Of a DNA stretch of 64,000 bases, positions 25,682 through 33,882 are shown in pieces (position 1 is the first letter of the stretch; the number at the start of each line of letters is the position of its first letter). This DNA is from Streptomyces sp. 2131.1 (GTDB lineage: Bacteria; Actinomycetota; Actinomycetes; Streptomycetales; Streptomycetaceae): assembly GCF_900105515.1 (NCBI RefSeq), contig NZ_FNSY01000001.1, forward strand, positions 6,436,001-6,500,000. Reading direction: 5' to 3'. The position numbers and the translations under genes are program-made. The notes under the pieces are model-generated. The model had not been told where the DNA came from. It saw only the letters and a list, made by a program, of their open reading frames with translations, and searched no databases.

Positions 25682-25713
25682 GGGGCCGCACGGTGAACGC
25701 ACCGTGCGGCCCC
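25682..25713 (+). terminator. Terminator after etfBA
   Basis: A perfect 14-bp stem (25682-25695 with 25700-25713) and an AACG loop begin 32 bases after the etfA stop. Confidence 0.8.
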
Positions 25714-25777
25714 GCACCGTTTCCGGGCACCGTTGACTCGGATGCGGCGGCCTTATAACTTCACTATACGGATTGTT

Positions 25778-25796
25778 GTTTCCGGGAAGCGGAAAC
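25778..25796. promoter_or_regulatory. Inverted repeat in the DUF6986 promoter region
   Basis: GTTTCCG (25778-25784) and CGGAAAC (25790-25796) form a perfect 7-bp inverted repeat with a 5-bp spacer. An AT-rich stretch with TATACG (about 25765) lies just upstream and the gene start 26 bases downstream. The TTTCC/GGAAA form resembles IclR-type operators; which regulator binds is unknown. Confidence 0.45.
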
Positions 25797-25821
25797 GGCC
25801 AGAGTGTGGAGGGTGCGGACG

Positions 25822-27120
25822 ATGGGTCAGCAGGAGAAGGTGGCGACGAGCCTCGCCGGTGCGGTCAGCGACGGGATCAGCGCGTCCCTCGCGGCGGTGG
25901 ACGCCGAACTCGCCCGCCGGTACCCGGGCGACCCCGGCACACGCCAGCCCGTGCACACGGTCTACGTACCGGGCGACACCTTCACGGCCGGCACCCTGCG
26001 CACCTGGGGCGACGAGGCCCTGGAGGCGCTCGACGAGCACGCCCCGGACGCGTCGGCCCTCGCGCGCGTCCTCGGCATCCCGGACGAGCTGGCCGGCCCC
26101 GTGTACGACCGGGTGCGCGCCAAGCTGGAGCGCGAGCCGGTCGAGGACCTCAGGATCGACTTCGAGGACGGCTACGGACCCCGTCCCGACGCCGAGGAGG
26201 ACGAGGCGGCGGCCCGCGCGGCCCGGCTCGTCTCGGAGGCGTACGCGAACGGCACGGCGGCGCCGTACATGGGCATCCGGATGAAGTGCATGGAGGCCGC
26301 GGTCCGGGACCGGGGCATCCGCACCACGGACGTCTTCCTCACCGGTCTGATGGAGGCGGGCGGGCTCCCCGAAGGGCTCGTCCTGACCCTGCCGAAGGTG
26401 ACGTACCCCGAGCAGGTCACCGCGTTCGTCCAGCTCCTCGAAGCCTTCGAGGAGGCGCACGGGCTGCCCGCCGGGCGGCTCGGCTTCGAGATCCAGATCG
26501 AGACCAGCCAGTCCATCCTCGCCGCCGACGGCACCGCCGCCGTGGCCCGCATGATCGACGCGGCCCGGGGCCGGGCCACCGGTCTGCACTACGGAACGTT
26601 CGACTACAGCGCCTGCGTCGGCGTCAGCGCCGCGTACCAGGCGAGCGACCACCCGGCCGCCGACCACGCCAAGGCCGTCATGCAGGTCGCCGCCGCGGGC
26701 ACCGGCGTACGTGTCTCCGACGGCTCCACCAACGTCCTGCCCGTCGGGCCCACCCCGCAGGTCCATGAGGCGTGGCGGCTGCACTACGGCCTCACCCGCC
26801 GCGCCCTGGCCCGCGCCTACTACCAGGGCTGGGACATGCACCCGGGCCACCTGCCGACCCGTTACGCGGCCGTCTACACGTTCTACCGCGAGGGCCTGGA
26901 GCAGGCCGCCGCCCGGCTCGCCGCGTACGTCTCCAAGGCCGGCGGCGACGTGATGGACGAGCCGGCCACCGCCAAGGCGCTCAGCGGCTACCTGCTGCGC
27001 GGCATCGACTGCGGTGCCCTGGACACCGACGAGGTGGCGAAGCTGACCGGGCTGACCCGCGCCGACCTCGACGCCTTCGCCTCGCCCCGGCGCGGCACCC
27101 TGACGGTCACCGCGCCCTGA
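25822..27120 (+). CDS. DUF6986 family protein (HpcH/HpaI aldolase/citrate lyase-like barrel)
   Basis: A 432-residue protein. ATG 25822 is set by GGAGGG eight bases upstream. The barrel shows DLRIDFEDGYGPRPDAEED (metal-binding Glu/Asp as in the CitE/malate-synthase-like superfamily), MGIRMKCMEAAV, VLTLPKV, GFEIQIETSQSI, and LHYGTFDYSACVGVS. This suggests a Mg-dependent C-C lyase or synthase on a CoA or 2-oxo acid substrate. The inverted repeat upstream is its likely operator. Function not established. Confidence 0.82.
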   Translation: MGQQEKVATSLAGAVSDGISASLAAVDAELARRYPGDPGTRQPVHTVYVPGDTFTAGTLRTWGDEALEALDEHAPDASALARVLGIPDELAGPVYDRVRAKLEREPVEDLRIDFEDGYGPRPDAEEDEAAARAARLVSEAYANGTAAPYMGIRMKCMEAAVRDRGIRTTDVFLTGLMEAGGLPEGLVLTLPKVTYPEQVTAFVQLLEAFEEAHGLPAGRLGFEIQIETSQSILAADGTAAVARMIDAARGRATGLHYGTFDYSACVGVSAAYQASDHPAADHAKAVMQVAAAGTGVRVSDGSTNVLPVGPTPQVHEAWRLHYGLTRRALARAYYQGWDMHPGHLPTRYAAVYTFYREGLEQAAARLAAYVSKAGGDVMDEPATAKALSGYLLRGIDCGALDTDEVAKLTGLTRADLDAFASPRRGTLTVTAP

Positions 27121-27134
27121 GGCGTTCCCTCAGG
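27116..27134. terminator. Weak hairpin at the overlap of two convergent stops
   Basis: CCTGAGG (27116-27122) pairs with CCTCAGG (27128-27134) across a 5-base loop. It spans the stop codons of the DUF6986 gene and the convergent LacI gene. Only 7 bp, so weak. Confidence 0.35.
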
Positions 27135-28158
27135 CCGGCGCGATCTCGCCCGAGCCCCGGGCGATCAGCCGGGTCGGGAGCTCCACGCGCGCCGGGGTGT
27201 GATCGGCGCCGTCGAGGCGCCGGAACAGGTGCTCGGCGGCGGTGCGGCCCACCGCCGCCGCGTCCTGGGAGATGACCGTGATGCCGAGCAGGTCCGCCAG
27301 CTCGATGTCGTCGAAGCCGACCAGGGCGACCGGCCGCTCCCGCTCGGCCAGTACGCGCACCGCGGTCACCGTCACCCGGTTGTTGCCCGAGAACAGCGCC
27401 GTCACGGGTTCCGGGCCGTCCAGCATCCCCTCGGCGGCGGCGCGGACCCGGTCGGCGTCCGTGGAGCCGAGCGACACCCAGGAGTCCTCGACGGTTATCC
27501 CGGCCTCCGTCATCGCCGCGTGGTAGCCGCGCAGACGCTCGGTCGCCGTGTGGATACGGGGCTGGTCGCCGATGAAGCCGATCCGGCGGTGGCCGTGCGC
27601 GATCAGATGGGCGACGCCCTCGCGCGCCCCGCCGAAGCTGTCCGACAGCACCATGTCCGCCTCGATCCGCCCGGCCGGGCGGTCCACGAACACGGTCGCC
27701 ACCCCGGCCTTGATCTCCGGCTCCAGGTAGCGGTGGTCGTCGGCGGCCGGGATCACGATCAGCCCGTCCACCCGGCGCGCGCACAGCGCGAGGACCAGTT
27801 CCTGTTCGCGCTCCGGGTCCTCGGCGCTCGACCCGTTGATGAGCAGGGCGCCGTGCGCGCGGGCCACCTCCTCCACCGCGCGGCTCAGCGGCCCGTAGAA
27901 GGGGTCCGCGAGGTCCTCCAGGACCAGGCCGATGGAGGCGGTCCTGCCCTTGCGCAGCACGCGCGCGCTGTCGTTCCGGCGGAAGCCCAGCGCCTCGATG
28001 GCCTCCTGCACCCGGCGCTCGGTGTCAGGGGTGACCCCGGGCTCGCTGTTGACCACCCGCGAGACCGTCTTCAGGCCCACCCCGGCCCGGGCGGCCACGT
28101 CCTTCATGGTCGGCCGGATGCCGTAACGGGGCTCGGGATGACGGGTGGTCTCGGCCAC
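27130..28158 (-). CDS. LacI-family transcriptional regulator of the alpha-galactoside locus
   Basis: A 342-residue LacI-type repressor. GTG 28158 is chosen with AGGACAG upstream. A short basic head precedes the helix-turn-helix TMKDVAARAGVGLKTVSRVV; the hinge is NDSARVLRKGRTASIGLV; the effector domain has GFDDIELADLLGI. It diverges from a ROK kinase gene, with a perfect 12-bp operator in between overlapping its own -35 box, so it is probably autoregulated. Sensed sugar unknown. Confidence 0.92.
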   Translation of the reverse strand: MAETTRHPEPRYGIRPTMKDVAARAGVGLKTVSRVVNSEPGVTPDTERRVQEAIEALGFRRNDSARVLRKGRTASIGLVLEDLADPFYGPLSRAVEEVARAHGALLINGSSAEDPEREQELVLALCARRVDGLIVIPAADDHRYLEPEIKAGVATVFVDRPAGRIEADMVLSDSFGGAREGVAHLIAHGHRRIGFIGDQPRIHTATERLRGYHAAMTEAGITVEDSWVSLGSTDADRVRAAAEGMLDGPEPVTALFSGNNRVTVTAVRVLAERERPVALVGFDDIELADLLGITVISQDAAAVGRTAAEHLFRRLDGADHTPARVELPTRLIARGSGEIAPA

Positions 28159-28253
28159 GGTGCGCTGTCCTGTCGTCGGTGCGGGCGGTCCCGGCGGGCC
28201 GCGGCTGCCGCCGCGCAGGCTCCCGGAGGGTGTGGCGTCGAGCATAGGCCCTG

Positions 28254-28265
28254 GACAACGTTGTC
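28254..28265. promoter_or_regulatory. Perfect LacI-type operator over a TTGACA box
   Basis: GACAACGTTGTC is a perfect 12-bp palindrome. On the minus strand it overlaps TTGACA (-35), followed after 15 bases by TATGCT (-10), the likely promoter of the LacI gene. It also lies 73 bases upstream of the ROK kinase ATG, so both genes could be controlled from it. Confidence 0.7.
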
Positions 28266-28337
28266 AAGGGAATGGAGACTGGGCAGACTGTTCACCTGAG
28301 CCGCAGGTCCCGCCCCTCACCACCCGGAGCCACACCG

Positions 28338-29303
28338 ATGCATACCGACCTCGTCGCCGCCCTGGACATCGGGGGAACCAAGATCGCCGGCGCGTTGGTG
28401 GACCGGGACGGCACCCTCGTGGCCCGCGCGCAGCGCCCGACGCCCGCGCGGGAGAGCGGCGAGCGCGTCATGGAGGCGGTCGGCGGCGTCCTGGCCGACC
28501 TGGCCGCGTCGCCGCGCTGGAGCGATGCCGCGGCCGTCGGCATCGGCAGCGCGGGTCCGGTGGACGCGGCAGGGGGCACGGTCAGCCCGGTCAACGTGCC
28601 GGGCTGGCGCGGCTTCCCGCTGGTCGAGCGGGTCGACGACGCCACGGGCGGCCTCCCGGTCACGCTGGTCGGCGACGGCGTCGCGATCACCGCCGCGGAG
28701 CACTGGCTCGGCGCCGCGCGGGGCCACGACAACGCGCTGTGCATGGTCGTCTCGACGGGGGTCGGCGGCGGGCTCGTCCTCGGCGGCGCCCTGCACCCCG
28801 GGCCGAGCGGGAACGCCGGCCACATCGGGCACATCAGCGTGGACCTCGACGGCGACCTCTGCCCGTGCGGGGCGCGCGGCTGCGTCGAGCGGATCGCGAG
28901 CGGCCCCAACATCGCGCGCCGGGCGCTGGACCGGGGCTGGCGGCCCGGCCCCGACGGCGACGCGTCCGCTGTGGGCGTCGCGGCGGCGGCCCGGGCGGGC
29001 GACCCGGTCGCCCTGGCATCCTTCGAGCGCGCCGCGCAGGCGCTGGCCGCGGGGATCGCCGCGACGGCGACCCTGGTCGAGATCGACATCGCGGTGATCG
29101 GCGGCGGGGTGGCCGGGGCCGGCGACCTCCTGTTCGCCCCGCTGCGTACGGCGCTCCGCAGGTACGCCACCCTGTCCTTCGTCCAGCAGCTGACCGTGGT
29201 CCCCGCCGTGATGGGCAACGACGCGGGCCTGGTGGGCGCGGCGGCGGCCGCCCTCGCCGCGCGGACGGGCGCGGGGGAGGGCGTACCGGCGCGGGCACTC
29301 TGA
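28338..29303 (+). CDS. ROK-family sugar kinase
   Basis: A 321-residue kinase. ATG 28338 has CCGGAG upstream. Residues 10-15 DIGGTK bind ATP phosphate, and zinc ligands are H162 of GNAGHIGHI and Cys 175, 177 and 182 of CPCGARGC. The catalytic Asp is D113, but the usual NDAN motif reads GDGVA. No N-terminal helix-turn-helix, so it is an enzyme rather than a ROK repressor. Family members phosphorylate glucose, galactose-related or N-acetyl sugars. It may phosphorylate hexoses released by the alpha-galactosidase. Confidence 0.88.
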   Translation: MHTDLVAALDIGGTKIAGALVDRDGTLVARAQRPTPARESGERVMEAVGGVLADLAASPRWSDAAAVGIGSAGPVDAAGGTVSPVNVPGWRGFPLVERVDDATGGLPVTLVGDGVAITAAEHWLGAARGHDNALCMVVSTGVGGGLVLGGALHPGPSGNAGHIGHISVDLDGDLCPCGARGCVERIASGPNIARRALDRGWRPGPDGDASAVGVAAAARAGDPVALASFERAAQALAAGIAATATLVEIDIAVIGGGVAGAGDLLFAPLRTALRRYATLSFVQQLTVVPAVMGNDAGLVGAAAAALAARTGAGEGVPARAL

Positions 29304-29316
29304 CGCCCGGCGCGGA

Positions 29317-29343
29317 GGGCGGCCCGGTGTCGAGGGGCCGCCC
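29317..29343. terminator. Hairpin between convergent ROK and alpha-galactosidase genes
   Basis: A 9-bp stem of GGGCGGCCC (29317-29325) with GGGCCGCCC (29335-29343) and a 9-base loop, located between the two stops. Confidence 0.55.
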
Positions 29344-29355
29344 CCGGCCGACGGC

Positions 29356-31398
29356 TCAGCACGTCATCCGCAGGTCCCCCCAGTCCGCGTGGTCCGAGTC
29401 GATGCCGTCGCCTCCGTCGGTGACCACCAGGCGGACGACCTGCGCCCCGGTCACGTCCGCCGAGAGCGGCTGCGGGGGCATCGCGTTGGTCAGGACCCCG
29501 GTGGACGCGGCCTTCGTGCCGTCCGCCCAGATCTCGAAGGCCACGCTGCCCTTGGTGCCCTTCTCGTCGTCCACACCCACCTGGGCCGTCACGGAGCCGC
29601 ACGCGCCGCCCGCGTAGAACTCGACGCTGCTGGCCGCGTGGACCCCGAGGCCCTTGGCGTACACCTGGCCCCCGACGGTCAGCGGGTGGCCGTCGCCCGC
29701 GGCGCTCTCGCCGTTGCTGGTGTCCTTCTCGACGGGCCCGTAGCCGTTCGACGCGCTGAGCTGCGGCAGGTCACTCAGGTAGCCGCCGCCCGCGGGTGGT
29801 GGCACCACCACGTGGGCCTGGAACGGCACCGACGACCGCACCCTCTCACCGGTGGGGGAGCGGTACCGGGCGGTGAGCTTCAGGTCGTAGCCGCCGGGAG
29901 CCGTCCCGGCGGGCGCCGTCACCTGCCAGCGGGTGCGCAGGGCCCGGCCGGTCGGCAGCGCCGCCGTTCCCGTCGCCGAAGCGGCCTTCACCCGCCAGCC
30001 GGACGGGCCGGTGAGCGCGGCGGACACCGTGAGGGCGGGCGTGCGGCCCAGGTCCGTCACCTCGGTCGTCAGCGACGCGGTGCGGCCCGCCTCGACCAAC
30101 GGGCTGCCCTCCTGGGCGAGTTCCACGGCCGGTGGATGTGCGGACCAGCGCCGGTCGGCGGCGACGCGCAGCAGCACGGTGCCGTGGGCGGGAACGGTCG
30201 CCGAGAGGCTGCCCGCCGTGTTGCGTGTGGTGTGGTCCCACAGGTCGCGCACGGTGTATCCGGAGGCGTGCGGCAGGCCCACCGCGGCGGCCGTGGTGGA
30301 GATCCGCTGGGCGCTGCCGGTCTCGTTGAACAGCGCGACGGCGCGGCTGCCGTCCTCCATCTCCTTTGCGACGACCCAGCGCCCGCCGTCCGAGGAGAGC
30401 ACCTCACCCTGCTTGCCCAGGGGGTCCTGGTCGACGGCGATGACCTCCTCGTTGGAGAGGATGTCGAACGTCTCCCGCGAGGCCGTTCGCAGATCGGACC
30501 CGATGAGCAGCGGCGCCGCCATCACCGACCACATCGAGAAGTGGGTGCGGTACTCGGTGTCCGTCATCCCGCCGTTGCCGACCTCCAGCATGTCGGGGTC
30601 GTTCCAGTGGCCGGGGCCGGCCGCAGCGGACAGCGGGAGGTTGTGCTTCATGATCGACAGCATGCTGCCCCAGCTGTCGTTGATGTCGCCCGTGGTGCGC
30701 CAGAGATTGCCCAGTTCGGCGGCCCATTCCCAGGGCTTGTTCTGGCCCCATTCGCAAATGCTGTAGACGATGGGCCGGCCGGTCGCGGCGAGCGCGTCCC
30801 GCATCGTCGTATAACGCTCCTTGGCATCCACGCCCTGGTTGTTGCAGTTGTCGTACTTGAGATAGTCGACGCCCCAGTCGGCGAACTGCCGCGCGTCGCT
30901 GAACTCGTGGCCGAGCGCGCCGGGAAGTCCGACGCTGTCACAGGTCCTGGTGCCCGCGCTGGTGTAGATCCCGAGTTTGAGCCCCTTGGAGTGGACGTAG
31001 TCCGCGACCGCCTTGATGCCGTGCGGAAAGCGCACCGGATCGGCTTCCAGCTTTCCTTCCGCAGTGCGCTGCGGTACCGCCCAGCAGTCGTCCAGATTGA
31101 CGTACTCGTACCCGGCGTCCTTCAGCCCCTTCTCGACGAAGATGTCGGCGATTCCCTCGACCATCTCCTCGTTGAACTCGGCGCGGCAATGCGTGGAGTT
31201 CCAGTTGTTGAACCCCATGGGCGGGGTGAGGGCGAGACCGTTGGCGGCGCGGGCGTCGGCGGCCGGCGCGGGGGCGGACGCGGGCGTGTGCGCGGCGGCG
31301 GGAACGACGGCCCCCGCCGTGCACAACAGGCCCGCCGCCAGGGCTCCGAGGATTCTGCGGCGGCTCGCTCGGCTGGGAGCGCTTGGAAGATGACGCAT
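29356..31398 (-). CDS. Secreted GH27 alpha-galactosidase with C-terminal NPCBM domain
   Basis: A 680-residue exported enzyme releasing terminal alpha-D-galactose from melibiose, raffinose or galactomannan. ATG 31398 has GGAGGAA seven bases upstream. A basic Arg-rich head and hydrophobic core form a signal peptide ending near residue 36. The GH27 barrel starts at LALTPPMGFNNWN; the nucleophile is D183 in KYDNC and the acid/base D269 in WNDPDM. A C-terminal beta-sandwich follows, then a linker and an NPCBM module at about residues 540-680 (YLSDLPQLSASNGYGPVEKD). Divergent from an ABC importer. Confidence 0.94.
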   Translation of the reverse strand: MRHLPSAPSRASRRRILGALAAGLLCTAGAVVPAAAHTPASAPAPAADARAANGLALTPPMGFNNWNSTHCRAEFNEEMVEGIADIFVEKGLKDAGYEYVNLDDCWAVPQRTAEGKLEADPVRFPHGIKAVADYVHSKGLKLGIYTSAGTRTCDSVGLPGALGHEFSDARQFADWGVDYLKYDNCNNQGVDAKERYTTMRDALAATGRPIVYSICEWGQNKPWEWAAELGNLWRTTGDINDSWGSMLSIMKHNLPLSAAAGPGHWNDPDMLEVGNGGMTDTEYRTHFSMWSVMAAPLLIGSDLRTASRETFDILSNEEVIAVDQDPLGKQGEVLSSDGGRWVVAKEMEDGSRAVALFNETGSAQRISTTAAAVGLPHASGYTVRDLWDHTTRNTAGSLSATVPAHGTVLLRVAADRRWSAHPPAVELAQEGSPLVEAGRTASLTTEVTDLGRTPALTVSAALTGPSGWRVKAASATGTAALPTGRALRTRWQVTAPAGTAPGGYDLKLTARYRSPTGERVRSSVPFQAHVVVPPPAGGGYLSDLPQLSASNGYGPVEKDTSNGESAAGDGHPLTVGGQVYAKGLGVHAASSVEFYAGGACGSVTAQVGVDDEKGTKGSVAFEIWADGTKAASTGVLTNAMPPQPLSADVTGAQVVRLVVTDGGDGIDSDHADWGDLRMTC

Positions 31399-31569
31399 CG
31401 TTACGTTCCTCCGTACTCGTGCCGGATCAGATGGCGACATGTGCACGCCAGGACGAGCGATTACGTTAGAGCGTGTTGAAGTCTGTTGGAAGAGGGCGTG
31501 TGTCCGGTGGGCTGCATCTCGTCAGAACCCTTGACTGCGCCCCAAGTTGGGGGTGAGATCCAAGCGCAC

Positions 31570-31589
31570 GTTCGGTTGTGTTCGGTTGC
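31570..31589 (+). repeat. Tandem 10-bp repeat upstream of the importer binding-protein gene
   Basis: GTTCGGTTGT followed directly by GTTCGGTTGC, 19 bases upstream of the start codon. It overlaps the untranslated leader or promoter; a regulator half-site pair is possible but unproven. Confidence 0.4.
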
Positions 31590-31607
31590 CTTCCGGAGGA
31601 CGGGGTC

Positions 31608-32951
31608 ATGGCACACGCGTACGACAGATCGGATCTGCCCGGCAGCGTCGCGGGACATCGGATGTCCCGGCGGAGCCTGCTGCGGGGTGCGGCGCTCGGT
31701 GCCGGTGCGGTCACGCTCCCCGCCCTGCTCACCGCCTGCGGCGGCGGCCCCGGCGGCGACGGCAAGACCATCACTCTGGGATCGAATGCGTCCGACCCCG
31801 TTCCGAAGAAGGCGTTCGCCGACGCGTTCAAGGCGTACGCCGGACAGTCGGACGGCCGGAAGGTGAAGGTCAACACCGTCGACCACAACACGTTCCAGGA
31901 GAACATCAACCGCTATCTCCAGGGGAAGCCCGACGACGTCTTCATGTGGTTCGCCGGGAACCGCATGCAGTTCTTCGCCAAGAAGGGCCTGCTGCACGAC
32001 ATCAGCGACAACTGGCAGCACTACACGGGATTCTCCGATGCCCTCAAGGACCAGTCCACCGGCGAGGACGGCAAGCAGTACCTCACCCCGTACTACTACT
32101 ATCCCTGGGCCGTCTTCCACCGGAAGAGCCTGTTCACCGAGCGCGGATATCAGGTGCCGAAAACGCTGGACGAGTACGTGGCGCTCGCCAGGCGGATGAA
32201 GAAGGACAAGCTGGACCCCATCGCGTTCTGCGACAAGGACGGCTGGCCCGCCATGGGCACCTTCGACTACATCAACATGCGCACCAACGGATACGAATTC
32301 CACAAGAGCCTGATGGCCGGCGAGGAGGCCTGGACGGACAAACGCGTCCGGGAGGTCTTCGACACCTGGCGGCGCCTGCTCCCGTACTGCCAGCCCGGTG
32401 CCAACGGCCGCACCTGGCAGGAGGCCGCCACCAGCCTCCAGAAGCGCGACGCGGGCATGACCGTCCTCGGCCTCCCGCACCCCGGCGCGCAGTTCCCCGA
32501 GGGCGAACAGGCCGACCTCGACTTCTTCCCGTTCCCCGTGATCAACCCCGAGCACGGACAGGACGCCGTCGAGGCGCCCATCGACGGGTTCCTGCTGGCC
32601 AAGAAGTCCAAGAACCTCAAGAACAAGAAGTCCCTGGAGAGCGCCAAGGACCTGCTGAAGTGGCTCGCCACCGGCAAGGCCGAGGACGCCTACCTCAAGA
32701 GCGACCCCAACAACATCGCGGTCAGCGACGAGGCGGACACCTCCGGGTACTCCGCGATCCAGAGGAAGGCCGTCGAACTGGTCTCGGGCGCCAAGCAGAT
32801 CTCGCAGTTCCTGGACCGCGACACCCGCCCCGACTTCTCCTCCACGGTGATGATCCCGGCGATCCAGAAGTTCATCAGCAGTCCGAACGACGTGGACGGC
32901 CTGGTCAACGACATCGAACGGCAGAAGAAGACCATCTTCGCCTCGGACTGA
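31608..32951 (+). CDS. Sugar ABC transporter substrate-binding lipoprotein (CUT1 type)
   Basis: A 447-residue extracellular solute-binding protein family 1. ATG 31608 has GGAGG upstream. The head contains a twin-arginine motif (SRRSLLRG, residues 20-27) and a lipobox LTAC with Cys44, suggesting a Tat-exported lipoprotein. The mature part includes INRYLQGKPDDVFMWF and LTPYYYYPWAVFHRKSLF, typical of oligosaccharide binders. It begins the operon SBP-permease-permease and diverges from the alpha-galactosidase; a galactoside ligand is inferred. Confidence 0.92.
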   Translation: MAHAYDRSDLPGSVAGHRMSRRSLLRGAALGAGAVTLPALLTACGGGPGGDGKTITLGSNASDPVPKKAFADAFKAYAGQSDGRKVKVNTVDHNTFQENINRYLQGKPDDVFMWFAGNRMQFFAKKGLLHDISDNWQHYTGFSDALKDQSTGEDGKQYLTPYYYYPWAVFHRKSLFTERGYQVPKTLDEYVALARRMKKDKLDPIAFCDKDGWPAMGTFDYINMRTNGYEFHKSLMAGEEAWTDKRVREVFDTWRRLLPYCQPGANGRTWQEAATSLQKRDAGMTVLGLPHPGAQFPEGEQADLDFFPFPVINPEHGQDAVEAPIDGFLLAKKSKNLKNKKSLESAKDLLKWLATGKAEDAYLKSDPNNIAVSDEADTSGYSAIQRKAVELVSGAKQISQFLDRDTRPDFSSTVMIPAIQKFISSPNDVDGLVNDIERQKKTIFASD

Positions 32952-32967
32952 ACCGGGAGTACGCACC

Positions 32968-33882
32968 GTGTCGTTCATCTCGGGGCGGCGCACCGGGCGA
33001 CGGGGTTCGCGGCGCTACACCCGCCGCGACCTCGTCGTGCTCGGCGCCCTGCTCGGCCTGCCCGTCCTGCTCGACCTCGCCATCGTCTGGGGGCCGACCC
33101 TGGCCTCCGTCGTCCTCTCGTTCACCAGCTGGGACGGGATCGGCGACATCGAGTGGGTCGGTACGCGCAACTACGTGAACCTCTTCACGAACTACCCGCA
33201 GTTCTGGCCGGCCGCCCGGCACAACCTGCTCTGGCTCGCCTTCCTCGGCCTCGTCGCCACCCCGTTCGGGCTGCTGCTCGCCGTACTGATCGACCGGGGG
33301 GTTCGGTTCAGCCGCTTCTACCAGTCCACGCTGTACATGCCCGTCGTGCTGTCGCTCGCCGTGGTCGGCTTCATCGCCCAGCTGGTGTTCTCCCGCGACC
33401 AGGGGGCGCTCAACGCCGTGCTGGGCGACACGGACTCGCCGACCGACTGGCTCGGCGATCCCGACCTCAACATCTGGATGATCCTGCTGGCCGCCGCCTG
33501 GCGCCACACCGGCTATGTGATGATCCTCTACCTCGCCGGGCTCAAGGCCGTGGACCCGTCCCTCAAGGAGGCCGCCGCCATCGACGGGGCGAGCGAGGCG
33601 CAGACCTTCTTCCGGGTCGTCTTCCCGACCCTGCGGCCGGTCAACGTCATCGTCGGCGTCATCACCGTCATCGAATCGCTGCGCGCCTTCGACATCGTCT
33701 ACGCGGTCAACCACGGCCGCAACGGCCTCGAACTGCTCTCCGTGCTCGTCACCGACAACATCATCGGCGAGGCCAGCCGGATCGGCTTCGGCTCCGCCAT
33801 CGCCGTCGTCCTGCTGACCGTCTCCCTCGGATTCGTGGTGACGTACCTGGTGCAGGAGCTCCGAGGGGAGAAGGACCGATGA
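32968..33882 (+). CDS. Sugar ABC transporter permease (MalF/UgpA type)
   Basis: A 304-residue permease with six helices. GTG 32968 follows GGGAG, 16 bases after the binding-protein stop. The EAA loop reads EAAAIDGASEAQTFFRVVFP near residues 195-215, the contact site for the ATPase. The stop overlaps the next start as ATGA. Confidence 0.93.
   Translation: MSFISGRRTGRRGSRRYTRRDLVVLGALLGLPVLLDLAIVWGPTLASVVLSFTSWDGIGDIEWVGTRNYVNLFTNYPQFWPAARHNLLWLAFLGLVATPFGLLLAVLIDRGVRFSRFYQSTLYMPVVLSLAVVGFIAQLVFSRDQGALNAVLGDTDSPTDWLGDPDLNIWMILLAAAWRHTGYVMILYLAGLKAVDPSLKEAAAIDGASEAQTFFRVVFPTLRPVNVIVGVITVIESLRAFDIVYAVNHGRNGLELLSVLVTDNIIGEASRIGFGSAIAVVLLTVSLGFVVTYLVQELRGEKDR

Noticed and set aside
23781..25730. 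A long minus-strand frame opposite etfBA
   Set aside because: It is the antisense of a clear ETF pair with FAD and AMP signatures.
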